Assembly: GCF_030811855.1 (NCBI RefSeq)
Contig: NZ_JAUSRN010000002.1
Location: 310,001 to 374,000 of the forward strand
Direction of reading: 5' to 3'
From: Variovorax paradoxus
Lineage (GTDB): Bacteria > Pseudomonadota > Gammaproteobacteria > Burkholderiales > Burkholderiaceae_C
DNA length: 64,000 bases
The notes beneath the pieces were generated by a model. It searched no databases. It was not told where the DNA came from and worked only from the letters and a program-made list of their open reading frames with translations. Positions 23,973 to 32,218 of the stretch are shown one piece after another; the stretch's first letter is position 1; each line of letters opens with the position of its first letter. Both the position numbers and the translations under genes were made by a program.

Positions 23973-25049
23973 ATGAAACAGGTCCCACGCTCGTCGTCTG
24001 CGGAGCTGGAATCTGCATGGAATGCAGGTTCATCGCCGCCTACGCAAGGCTCTCGCCCGCCGTCGCCATTCGCGCAACCCGCGCTGCGCACGTCGAGTTC
24101 TCTTCAACCTGCCTGGCTCCGGCCTCCCGTGGCGCAGCCTGCGTTGGAAGGCTGTGTTCCGGTTCTCATCGCAACCTGCGCAAGCCGCAAGTCCGCGTTC
24201 TTGGGAATGGGCCTGCTAGCCTCGCGGCACAGGCCTGAGCGGATGTATGACATCCAGCACGCGCAGTTGAACGCCATTGATGAGTTGGAAGCCCGCTGCC
24301 AGCAACGAGTGCCACGCCTGCTGTTGGTGGACATCACGTTGATCTCGATAGAACAAATCAGCCGGCTGGACGATATGCGCCGCCGCTTTCCAGCCACCGA
24401 CTGGCTTTTGGGTTGGGAGCAGCCTTCGACGAAGGGACTGAACGCAGCGATCCGGATCCAGGCGCGCGGCTGCGTCGACTGGGGAGCCAGCGCAGAGCAG
24501 TTCGCACAATCGCTCGATGCAGTCCTGGCAGGCGCGCTGGGCTTTCCGAGTCCCGTATTGCAGGCGCTGTATCTTTCGGTGCTGCAACTGGCGGTGATCG
24601 GCGGGCGTCCGGCCGCCGGTGCGGCCTTGCCAGCGGTGGGGCTGACCGCGCGGGAGGACGAGGTCCTGTCGCTGATGAACCGCGACCTGTCCAACAAGCA
24701 AATTGCCGAGCAGCTTGGTATTAGCGTGAATACGGTCAAGACGCACCTCGCTCATGCGTTCGCGAAGCAGGGGCAGCACAGCCGGCGCTGGCATCTGGCT
24801 CGACCTGGGCTCGCAGCAACACCTACGTTCATCCCGCAACTGGAGCCGGCGCCTTCGCGCCATCCCGTGCAAAAAATGGCGGCCACGTTTCAACGGATTT
24901 CCTACCACCTCGACGGTGTGACGGACGACGACGGTCTTGTGCATACGGTAGCGCCGAAGAACGTCTCGCATCTAGCCTGCTACGGCGGGTGGCCCAATGT
25001 CTTCTCGACGGTGCCGGTGCTGAAGCGGATCTTCAACTCTGGCAAGTAG
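23973..25049 (+). CDS. LuxR-type regulator with atypical receiver and C-terminal extension
   Basis: The 358-residue protein has a Pro/Ser-rich N terminus and a receiver-like segment (about 70-205). That segment keeps one Asp (RLLLVDITLIS) but lacks the usual acidic pair after strand 1. A LuxR helix-turn-helix follows at about 225-275 (LTAREDEVLSLMNRDLSNKQIAEQLGISVNTVKTHLAHAF). About 85 further residues after the DNA-binding domain are unusual and resemble no domain I know. The start is set by GGGGGAA just before the ATG; an upstream in-frame start at 23889 is less likely. It is divergent from the secreted-protein gene and probably controls it, perhaps in the manner of CsgD-type matrix regulators. 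Confidence 0.75.
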   Translation: MKQVPRSSSAELESAWNAGSSPPTQGSRPPSPFAQPALRTSSSLQPAWLRPPVAQPALEGCVPVLIATCASRKSAFLGMGLLASRHRPERMYDIQHAQLNAIDELEARCQQRVPRLLLVDITLISIEQISRLDDMRRRFPATDWLLGWEQPSTKGLNAAIRIQARGCVDWGASAEQFAQSLDAVLAGALGFPSPVLQALYLSVLQLAVIGGRPAAGAALPAVGLTAREDEVLSLMNRDLSNKQIAEQLGISVNTVKTHLAHAFAKQGQHSRRWHLARPGLAATPTFIPQLEPAPSRHPVQKMAATFQRISYHLDGVTDDDGLVHTVAPKNVSHLACYGGWPNVFSTVPVLKRIFNSGK

Positions 25050-25079
25050 CCATCGGCAGACCGGCGGATCCGAAACCGC

Positions 25080-25973
25080 CTAAAGGCCTGCGGCAATTTG
25101 TTCGCGCAGCCACCGGTGCGCCGGATCCCGGTGCCGCCGCTCGTGCCACAGCATCGCCATCTCGAAGCCGGGCACTTCCAGCGGTGCTTCCACCACGCGC
25201 AGCCCGGGCGCGCCGCGAGCGAGCCGCTCTGGCAGCATCGCAACCATGTCGGTGCTGGCCAGCACCGACATCATGAAAAGAAAGTGCGGCACCGATAGGG
25301 CCACGCGCCGCGCCAAGCCCTTCTGGACCAGCGCATCGTCGGTCGGCCCGGCGAAGCCTCCGCCGCCGAGCGACACCACCACGTGCTCCAGCGCGCAGAA
25401 CTGCGCGAGCGTGGGCCTTCTCTTCAGCCGCGGATGGCCCGCGCGCCCGGCCAGCACGTAGCGCTCATTGAACAGCACCCGCCGGTGCAGCCCGGGCGGC
25501 GCGCCCACGCTGGTGTGAAAGAACAGGTCGATCTCTCCCTGCTCCAGCTGCCTTGCCATGCGCGAGGGCACCGCCTCCACCACGGCGAGCCGGGTGTTCG
25601 GTGCAGCAGCTCGAAGCCCTGCAAGCGCGGGTAGCAAGATCGCCGACTCGGCGTAGTCGGCCGCTGCCACTCGCCAGGTGGTGGTCGCCTCTGCGGGGTC
25701 GAAAGGCTTGGTGGGCGCCACGGCGCGGCCCAATGCCTCCAGCGCTTCGCGCAAGGGCTCGCGCAGTTCGTCGGCGCGCGCGGTTGGCCGCATGCCGCGC
25801 TGGGCGGGCACCAGCAAAGGGTCGTTGAACACCTCTCGCAGCCTGGCGAGCTGCACGCTCACTGAAGGCTGCGAGAGGTTGAGGCGCTGGGCCGCGCGCG
25901 TCACGCTGCGTTCGGCCAGGAGCATGTCGAGGGTGAGCAGCAGGTTGAGGTCGAGCCGCTTGAAATTGTCCAT
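25080..25973 (-). CDS. LysR-family regulator
   Basis: The 297-residue protein has an N-terminal LysR helix-turn-helix (LDLNLLLTLDMLLAERSVTRAAQRLNLSQPSVSVQLARLREVF) and a C-terminal substrate-binding domain. It is divergent from the quinone reductase gene with 63 bases between the starts, the normal layout for a LysR activator and its target. Its stop is 30 bases from that of the convergent LuxR-type gene. Confidence 0.88.
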   Translation of the reverse strand: MDNFKRLDLNLLLTLDMLLAERSVTRAAQRLNLSQPSVSVQLARLREVFNDPLLVPAQRGMRPTARADELREPLREALEALGRAVAPTKPFDPAEATTTWRVAAADYAESAILLPALAGLRAAAPNTRLAVVEAVPSRMARQLEQGEIDLFFHTSVGAPPGLHRRVLFNERYVLAGRAGHPRLKRRPTLAQFCALEHVVVSLGGGGFAGPTDDALVQKGLARRVALSVPHFLFMMSVLASTDMVAMLPERLARGAPGLRVVEAPLEVPGFEMAMLWHERRHRDPAHRWLREQIAAGL

Positions 25974-25977
25974 GGCT

Positions 25978-25988
25978 ATTCCTGGAAT
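25978..25988. promoter_or_regulatory. Short palindrome in the LysR/quinone reductase intergenic region
   Basis: ATTCC-T-GGAAT is a perfect palindrome just upstream of the LysR start, in A/T-rich DNA for this genome. It is a possible LysR binding half-region; evidence is positional only. Confidence 0.35.
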
Positions 25989-26036
25989 TCAGATTATTCA
26001 TTTCCAATATAGCCGTGCGGTGCCTAAGCTGCGTGC

Positions 26037-26834
26037 ATGAAAATCCTTTTAGTTCATGCCCATCCTGAAACCCGCTCGCTCAATGGATCTTTGAAGCAAT
26101 TCATGGTCGAACGTCTCGTGCAATCGGGACATGAAGTGCGCGTGTCAGACCTGTACGCCATGCAATGGAAGGCGACACTGGCCGCCGACGACTTTGCGCA
26201 TCTCGAGCCCGGCGCGCCCTTCGATCCCATCACGGATTCGCTGCGCGCCTTCGAGGCCGGCACCCAGCGCGAAGAAGTCGCTGCCGAACAAGCCAAGCTG
26301 CTGTGGGCCGACGCCGTGATCTTCCAGTTTCCGCTCTGGTGGTACACGATGCCGGCCATCCTCAAGGGCTGGGTCGACCGCGTCTATGCCTATGGCTTTG
26401 CCTATGGCGTAGGCGAGCATTCCGACAGTCATTGGGGCGACCGCTTCGGCCAAGGCGTGTTGGCCGGCAAGCGCGCCATGCTCGTGGTCACGACCGGCGG
26501 GTGGGCTTCGCACTACAGCCCGCGCGGCATCAATGGGCCGATGGACGACCTTCTATTCCCGATCCATCATGGCATCCTCTACTACCCAGGCTTCGAGGTG
26601 CTGCCGCCCTTCGTGGTGTACCGCACCGGCAAGGTCGATACGGCCGCCTATGACCGAATCACCGAGGACCTGGGCCGTCGGCTCGACACGCTGTGGACCA
26701 CCGATCCGATCCCATTCCGGCCGCAGAACTTCGGCGACTACGAGATCCCCGCCCTCACCCTGCGCGACGACATCGCGCCGGGTGAAGAAGGTTTTGCGGT
26801 GCACACCACCGCATCGGACAACAACACGCGTTAG
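26037..26834 (+). CDS. NAD(P)H quinone oxidoreductase, flavodoxin-fold (MdaB/NQO family)
   Basis: The 265-residue flavoprotein begins with a flavin-binding MKILLVHAHPETRSLNGSL and has FQFPLWWYTMPAILKGWVDRVYAYGFAYG, the family signature at the flavin/quinone site. It probably reduces quinones by two electrons to limit redox cycling. Control by the divergent LysR gene is likely. It ends in a 4-base overlap with the convergent hydrolase gene. Confidence 0.87.
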   Translation: MKILLVHAHPETRSLNGSLKQFMVERLVQSGHEVRVSDLYAMQWKATLAADDFAHLEPGAPFDPITDSLRAFEAGTQREEVAAEQAKLLWADAVIFQFPLWWYTMPAILKGWVDRVYAYGFAYGVGEHSDSHWGDRFGQGVLAGKRAMLVVTTGGWASHYSPRGINGPMDDLLFPIHHGILYYPGFEVLPPFVVYRTGKVDTAAYDRITEDLGRRLDTLWTTDPIPFRPQNFGDYEIPALTLRDDIAPGEEGFAVHTTASDNNTR

Positions 26835-28927
26835 GGCAGCACCGGATTCGCCACCGCTTTCGCAATGGCCGCATCGGCATCCACCTGCAGCAGGAAGCGC
26901 TTGGTGACCAGGTCGTTGGCGGCGGCGGTCACGGCCGCTACGTAGCCGGCCTGGTCGGTGTAGCGCTCCTGGAGCGAAGGCCGCGGGTCGCCGCTGCCCG
27001 ACCGTTCGGCCGGCGTCTTGGCAAAAGGAAAGTACGAGCCGAAGAGGCCGGCCAGGTCGATGGTTCCCGGCTTGTTGGTGTAGTTCCAACCCGTGTTGGT
27101 GCCCACGGGCACCGCCACGTCCAGGCTGCGAATGCCTGCGATGTCATTGCCGTCGGCATCCACCTGCGGTACGAGAATCGCGTAGTCGCGGCCCAGGTAA
27201 GCGGGTGGCACTTGCGTGGCAATGCCAGTCTCGTCCTGCGGCCGGTAGTTCGGACCCCAGTCGAGCAATGAATAGGTGTTGACCAGGCCCGTGTAGCTCG
27301 CACCCGGAATCGCCGGAAACTTCAGCTGCTGCGGCCGCACCAGCGTGGCATCGGCCAGCTTGGGCACCTGGTTGTCGGGCGGCGTGATGCCCTTGACGAC
27401 CCACTCTTCGAGGTTTTGGTAGAGCGCGCGCACCACCGGCACTACGCCTGCGTTCGCGTTGGTGGCGTAGAGCGCCCCCGCGCTCGCGCCAGGAAGCGAC
27501 GGAAGACCCAGCAGATGGTGCGTGCTCGCGTAGTAGTAGATGCGCGCATTGCCGGGCTGCACGAGGTCCGCCGTGCCCCATGCGTCCGTCAGCAGCGGCG
27601 ATCCCTGCAGCACGAAGAACTCGGTGCCGCTGAAGCCGATGAAGAGCTTGGGACAGGTGCCGCTCGCCTCGCAGCGCGACAAAATTCCGCCGCGGCGCTG
27701 AGCCACGTCGTCCACGTAGTCCTTCGACAGCCCGCGAGTGCCGGCTTGGCCAAAGGCCGTGTGATCGGTGCGCACGCCGCCGCCGCCGCCGGGAATCGAA
27801 AAGCGCATGTTGATGTTGGTCTGCCGCGCTGCAATCTGCGCGTACACGCCGTCGAACACCTTGTGCCCTGCCCGGTCCTCGTTGAAGCCGAGGTGGATGA
27901 AGGTCTTCATGAAGTTGCCGCACTGCGACACACCGGACGCAATGGTGTTCTTGATGGCGGCGGCCACCGGGTTGGCGGTGCCCGCGGCGTCGCTCGCCTC
28001 GCGATGGAAGAAGGCGATCATGTCGCGCACGGCCGCGAGCCCCAGGCCCATGACCTTCGGATCCTTCGCGACGTAGACCAGCTCGTACATGTAGGCCGGG
28101 TCCCATTTTTCCCTGAGGCACACGTTCGTTTCGTCCGGTGTGCCAGGGAACGGTGCGGCGGCGCTGCACTTGGCAAACTTCCATTCGCTTGCGGGAATGA
28201 GCTGGCGCGCGTCAGCTTCGTTGATGCGTCGCGTGAGCACGTAGCCGGGCTGCGTGTTGTCCAGGCTCGCCGTTGCATAGGCCTGCATCGCCGAGTTGTA
28301 CGGCCCGCCGGGCAGCGGCAGCGAATCGTTGGTGGCCGCAGTGGGCAGCAGTTCGGCGCGGTAGGGGCCGGTGATGGTGCTGCCGTCCGCATTTTTTGCG
28401 ACCGGCACCTGGAGCGTGAGCTTGCCTGCCGCGGCGGGTACGTCGCCCTGCCAGGCAGCCGTGAGGAACACGTAGCCACGCGACGCAAAGTACGGATCGA
28501 GGTTGACGATGTTGCCGCGGTTGGGTGCGTCGTAGCGCAGCACGCCGCTGGCCTTGCTCATGTCCTTTGGCTTGAAGAGCACGAAGTCGGAGCTGTACTC
28601 CACCTTGCCATTCGCGTTGCGCGGTGCGAGCAACAGGTCCTGGATGATGGCGTTGTGCGGGTCCTTCGGATCGACCTCGCCCGTGAAGGTGCCGGTGATC
28701 TTCTCGTAGGCTCCCACGCTGCCGAAGGTGCCGGCCACGTCCTCGGTCTTCGTGATGGCCAGCTTGAACTTTGGCGCTTCGGAGGCGGCGGGGGGTGGTG
28801 TCGTCGCGCCTGGCGGCGGCAGCACGAAGCCACCGCCTCCACCTCCACCGCCGCCGCTTCCGCCACATGCGCTCAGAAAAAGGGCGGCCGAAGCCACCGT
28901 GGCAGCCAACAGGCTCCAGCGTTTCAT
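26831..28927 (-). CDS. Large lipoprotein alpha/beta hydrolase of unknown substrate
   Basis: The 698-residue protein carries a lipoprotein signal (LLAATVASAALFLSACGGSG, lipobox LSAC) and a poly-Gly/Pro linker, so it is tethered to a membrane. The remainder resembles alpha/beta-hydrolase domain proteins annotated around bacterial esterases. ASGVSQCGNFMKTFIHLGFN looks like a nucleophile-elbow region, although the exact catalytic residue is not certain. It is the last gene of a minus-strand set with a Bug protein and AtuA-like genes, so an ester or lactone intermediate is a plausible substrate. Confidence 0.7.
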   Translation of the reverse strand: MKRWSLLAATVASAALFLSACGGSGGGGGGGGGFVLPPPGATTPPPAASEAPKFKLAITKTEDVAGTFGSVGAYEKITGTFTGEVDPKDPHNAIIQDLLLAPRNANGKVEYSSDFVLFKPKDMSKASGVLRYDAPNRGNIVNLDPYFASRGYVFLTAAWQGDVPAAAGKLTLQVPVAKNADGSTITGPYRAELLPTAATNDSLPLPGGPYNSAMQAYATASLDNTQPGYVLTRRINEADARQLIPASEWKFAKCSAAAPFPGTPDETNVCLREKWDPAYMYELVYVAKDPKVMGLGLAAVRDMIAFFHREASDAAGTANPVAAAIKNTIASGVSQCGNFMKTFIHLGFNEDRAGHKVFDGVYAQIAARQTNINMRFSIPGGGGGVRTDHTAFGQAGTRGLSKDYVDDVAQRRGGILSRCEASGTCPKLFIGFSGTEFFVLQGSPLLTDAWGTADLVQPGNARIYYYASTHHLLGLPSLPGASAGALYATNANAGVVPVVRALYQNLEEWVVKGITPPDNQVPKLADATLVRPQQLKFPAIPGASYTGLVNTYSLLDWGPNYRPQDETGIATQVPPAYLGRDYAILVPQVDADGNDIAGIRSLDVAVPVGTNTGWNYTNKPGTIDLAGLFGSYFPFAKTPAERSGSGDPRPSLQERYTDQAGYVAAVTAAANDLVTKRFLLQVDADAAIAKAVANPVLP

Positions 28928-28988
28928 GGTTTGTCTCCTTCGTTGAGGTATTTGTGCGGCGCCGGTCTCCGCTACGGCTGCTGCTCGC

Positions 28989-29957
28989 TTACTCGGCTTC
29001 GATGCCGGCTGCCTTCACGATGCGGCCCCACTTTTGCGACTCCGCCGTCTGGAACTTGGCGAGTTCTTCGGGCGAGGTGGTGAACACCTCGGTGCCCGTG
29101 GGTTCGTAGAAAGCAGTCTTCGCGGACTCGCTCTTCGCGGCCTTCACGAGCAGCTCGTTGAGGCGCTTGATGACCGCCGGCGGCGTCTTGGCGGGCGCAT
29201 AGGCCGCGAACCAGTAGCCCATCTCGTAACCCTTCACGCCCGCTTCCGAGATGGTGGGCACGTCGGGGGCGAGCGGCGAACGCGCGGCGCTCGATACGCC
29301 CAACGCGCGCAGCTTGCCGCCCTTCACCTGCGGCAGGCCGGTGGCCGCGTCGGTGATCATCATGTGGATCTGCCCGCCCAAGAGGTCGGTCACGGCCAGC
29401 GTGTTGCTCTTGTAAGGCACGTGCAGCAGCTTGATGTCGGCCATCTGCTGCAGCAGCTCGCCCGCCATGCGGCTGGACGAACTGCCGCTGCCGAAGCTGT
29501 ACTTGCCCGGCTCCTTCTTGGCGAGCGCCACGAACTCGGCCACGCTCTTGGCCGGGAACGACGGGTTCACCACCATGATCTGGCCACCCTTCCCCAGCGC
29601 TGTGATGGGCGCAAAGTCTTTCACCGGGTCGTAGGGCAGCTTCTTGAACAGGTGCTCGTTGGCAGCGTGGGTGGTGTTGGTGGTGATCAGCACGGTGTAG
29701 CCATCGGGCGCGGCCTTGGCCACCTGCTGCGAGGCGATGAAGCCGCTCGCGCCTGCCTTGTTGTCGATCACGACCGGCTGCTTCGTTTCTGCCGTGATGC
29801 TGTTGCCCAGCGCACGCGCGATCTGGTCGGTGGCGGTGCCGGCCGCAAAGGGCACGACGAAGGTGATGGGCTTTTCTGGAAAGGCCTGCTGCGCATGGCC
29901 CAGCAGCGGCGCCAGGGCGAGCGCGGCGGCAGAGAGGGTCAGGGTACGTCGTTTCAT
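28989..29957 (-). CDS. TctC/Bug-family tripartite tricarboxylate transporter receptor
   Basis: The 322-residue periplasmic solute-binding protein has a signal peptide (LSAAALALAPLLGHAQQ) and the Bug hallmarks FPEKPITFVVPFAAGTATDQIAR and ASQQVAKAAPDGYTVL. No TctA/TctB permease genes are nearby, as is usual for the many orphan Bug genes of Burkholderiales. It lies between the AtuA-like pair and the lipoprotein hydrolase, suggesting binding of a carboxylate used by that pathway. Confidence 0.9.
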   Translation of the reverse strand: MKRRTLTLSAAALALAPLLGHAQQAFPEKPITFVVPFAAGTATDQIARALGNSITAETKQPVVIDNKAGASGFIASQQVAKAAPDGYTVLITTNTTHAANEHLFKKLPYDPVKDFAPITALGKGGQIMVVNPSFPAKSVAEFVALAKKEPGKYSFGSGSSSSRMAGELLQQMADIKLLHVPYKSNTLAVTDLLGGQIHMMITDAATGLPQVKGGKLRALGVSSAARSPLAPDVPTISEAGVKGYEMGYWFAAYAPAKTPPAVIKRLNELLVKAAKSESAKTAFYEPTGTEVFTTSPEELAKFQTAESQKWGRIVKAAGIEAE

Positions 29958-30004
29958 TGTTTTGTCTCCGGATGGAATGGCTAGGAAAAAAAGGAAGGCA
30001 GCCG

Positions 30005-30376
30005 CTACGGCCCTGTCAGCAGCGGTATCAGTGCTGTCGGCACCCGAATGGGCATGTCGAGCAGCAGGAACGACAGCGCCTTGCCGTGCGCATCGAGGTT
30101 CAGCGCATCGTTGACCCCGCCGTCGAGCACCGTGTCGAGCACGAAGTTCATCGCATGCAGCCGGGGCAGCAGGAAGCGCTGCACCCGTGCCGGCGCGCGA
30201 TGGCGAAACTGCATCGACACGCTTTCAGGAGTGAGCTGTTCCACCAGCAACGTATAGAGCTCCGGATGCCAGGCGATCACGCTGATGTTGGAGCGGTCTC
30301 CCTTGTCGCCGGTGCGGCCATGGGCGGCGCGGTACAGCGGCACTTCGACCATGTCTGCTGTCGCGTTCGTGTTCAT
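30005..30376 (-). CDS. AtuA C-terminal-domain-like protein
   Basis: The 123-residue protein matches the small C-terminal domain usually fused to AtuA-type proteins (VPLYRAAHGRTGDKGDRSNISVIAWHPELY, then FVLDTVLDGGVNDALNLDAHGKALSFLLLDMPI). Here it is a separate gene whose ATG overlaps the stop of the larger AtuA-like gene (ATGA). The two products probably act together. AtuA is needed for acyclic terpene (citronellol, geraniol) use in Pseudomonas, though its biochemical role is unclear. Confidence 0.78.
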   Translation of the reverse strand: MNTNATADMVEVPLYRAAHGRTGDKGDRSNISVIAWHPELYTLLVEQLTPESVSMQFRHRAPARVQRFLLPRLHAMNFVLDTVLDGGVNDALNLDAHGKALSFLLLDMPIRVPTALIPLLTGP

Positions 30377-31767
30377 GCCAGGGCCCCCTCACCGAGCACT
30401 TCGAAGCGCACCGGCACCGCCTCTCGCGGCAGCAGGCAAGACAAGGTATTGAGCCGCGGCGTGAGCGCGGTACGCACCCCGCCGCCGCCAGCGGGCCCGC
30501 AGGTGTAGAGCGCCATCACTTCGCGCGCCAGGCGCTCGGCCTGCCCGCGCTCCGCATGCGTAGCCGCCACGCGCAGGCGCACGTCGCGAAGGCCTGTGTC
30601 GGGCGTGTCCGCGAGCATGCGGCCGGCGTCGTCGCCCAGAATGCTGAGTGCGCCGATCAGGTCCACGCGCAGCACGAGCCCATCGAGCCGCTTGCGCAGC
30701 ACCTCGGCCGCGAGCCGCGCACGCGCCTCCGCGCGCGGCCCTGCATAGGAGATCTCGCCCTCGGCGAGCCAGCCGCCTTCGTGGCATACGTTCACCTTGT
30801 AGTGGCTCGGCCGCATGTGCCCGCGCACGCCTGAAAGCGCCACGCGATCGGCCGCGCCCTGCTGCAGCCTCACCTCGGCCTCGGCAATGTCGGCCACCAC
30901 GTCGGGCGTGAGGTAGGCGCTCGGGTCGTGCACCTCGTACAGCAACTGCTCCTTCACCGTGGCTTCGCTCACGAGGCCACCTGTCGCGTCGGCCTTGCCG
31001 ATGGAGCAGTTCCCGTCGGCGTCGATCTCGGCAATGGGGAAGCCCACCGCTTCGAGACCCGGCACATCCTTGTAGCCCGGGTCGGCAAAGTAGCCGCCGC
31101 ACACCTGCGCACCGCACTCCAGCAAGTGGCCCGCCATGGTGGCGCGGCCCAGCCGGTGCCAGTCGTCCGCGCGCCAGCCGAAGTGCGACATGGCCGGGCC
31201 GACCGTGAGCGACGGGTCGGCCACGCGGCCGCACACCACGATCTGCGCGCCGGCGTCCAGAGCGGCGGCGATCGGCTCGGCGCCGATGTAGGCATTGGCG
31301 CTGACGATGCGAAGGCCCTCCATCTGCGCGCCCAGCGTTTCATGCAGCAGCGCACGGTGTTCGGGGCCCGACAGATCGTCGCCCTCCACCACCGCGATGA
31401 GAGGCGCCGCGGCGCCAAGCTCGCGCGCCATGCGGGCGATGTGGCGCGCCGCGGCGCGCGGGTTGGCCGCGCCAAAGTTGCTGACGATGCGAATGCCGTG
31501 TGCCAGGCAACGCGCCAGCACGGGCCGCAGCATCGCATCGAGCAAGGGCTCGTAGCCGGCCTCGGGGTTGTCACGGCGCCGCAGTTGAGCGAGCGCGAGC
31601 GTGCGTTCGGCCAGAGTTTCGAAGATCAGGAAAGCGCGCCGATGTGCCGGCCCGCTGGCGAGCCGCGCGATCAGCGTGTCGACCACCGGCCCGGCGGCAT
31701 CGGTGCGATCGCCCGAAAAGCCGGCCGCGCAGCCGATCAGCAGTGGAGGCGGTGCAATGGCATTCAT
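30373..31767 (-). CDS. AtuA-family (acyclic terpene utilisation) protein
   Basis: The 464-residue protein is from the DUF1446/AtuA family. It begins PPLLIGCAAGFSGDRTDAAG and contains NFGAANPRAAARHIARMARELG and QIVVCGRVADPSLTVGPAMSHFGW, typical of the N-terminal domain. The start MNAIAPPPL at 31767 fits the family better than an upstream in-frame start at 31797. It leads an operon with the detached C-terminal domain, a Bug receptor and a hydrolase. No atu carboxylase genes are present, so a different substrate is possible. Confidence 0.8.
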   Translation of the reverse strand: MNAIAPPPLLIGCAAGFSGDRTDAAGPVVDTLIARLASGPAHRRAFLIFETLAERTLALAQLRRRDNPEAGYEPLLDAMLRPVLARCLAHGIRIVSNFGAANPRAAARHIARMARELGAAAPLIAVVEGDDLSGPEHRALLHETLGAQMEGLRIVSANAYIGAEPIAAALDAGAQIVVCGRVADPSLTVGPAMSHFGWRADDWHRLGRATMAGHLLECGAQVCGGYFADPGYKDVPGLEAVGFPIAEIDADGNCSIGKADATGGLVSEATVKEQLLYEVHDPSAYLTPDVVADIAEAEVRLQQGAADRVALSGVRGHMRPSHYKVNVCHEGGWLAEGEISYAGPRAEARARLAAEVLRKRLDGLVLRVDLIGALSILGDDAGRMLADTPDTGLRDVRLRVAATHAERGQAERLAREVMALYTCGPAGGGGVRTALTPRLNTLSCLLPREAVPVRFEVLGEGALA

Positions 31768-32218
31768 CGGAGCCGACTTTAGGCAGCGCGTCGTCATCCG
31801 TAAAATCGAAAATTCGGATCAATTGATCTGGATTTCAGATTGAATCCTCCGGCCATTGGGACCTGGAAGGGCCGAGCCCACTCTGCTCTCCGGCACTTGC
31901 TAGCCGCTGCGTGGACGCCACACGCCACTTCCCAATGTGCAACATGGCCGCTACATTGAGCGTCTCGACAAACAAACAGACCGGAGGTGAGCGATGGAAG
32001 ACACAGCAATTCATTGCCCCACTTTCGGTCGGTTTGTCGGGTCGCCAAAGAACTGCTGAAGCGCATTTGTAGCGCGCGCCCTCACGGGCCAAGGCCAGTT
32101 CGACCATTGCGGCGCCTCCTGGCCGCAACACAGACAAACCGCCCGAGATTCAAAACGCCGCGGTCGGCACAAGGTGCCGGCCGCGATCCGCTCGTTTCCC
32201 GAATCTTTAAGGCACACC
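31768..32218. other. 451-base gap with one well-initiated small ORF
   Basis: Divergent promoter region of the AtuA-like and GNAT genes. Apart from the small ORF at 31994-32059 I see no RNA gene or clear terminator. No longer frame in it has good initiation signals. Confidence 0.5.
31994..32059 (+). CDS. Possible 21-residue small protein or leader peptide
   Basis: An ATG follows a strong ribosome-binding site (GGAGG, six bases before). It opens a 21-codon frame starting MEDTAIHCPTF and ending SPKNC with TGA. It ends about 160 bases before the GNAT gene on the same strand. The Shine-Dalgarno is better than that of most full genes here. Two Cys residues are present. I recognise no family; it may be a leader peptide, a small protein or chance. 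Confidence 0.35.
   Translation: MEDTAIHCPTFGRFVGSPKNC

Noticed and set aside
28830..28870. Run of Gly codons considered as a frameshift or sequencing artefact
   Set aside because: It lies directly after the lipobox, where low-complexity linkers are normal, and the frame continues correctly on both sides.
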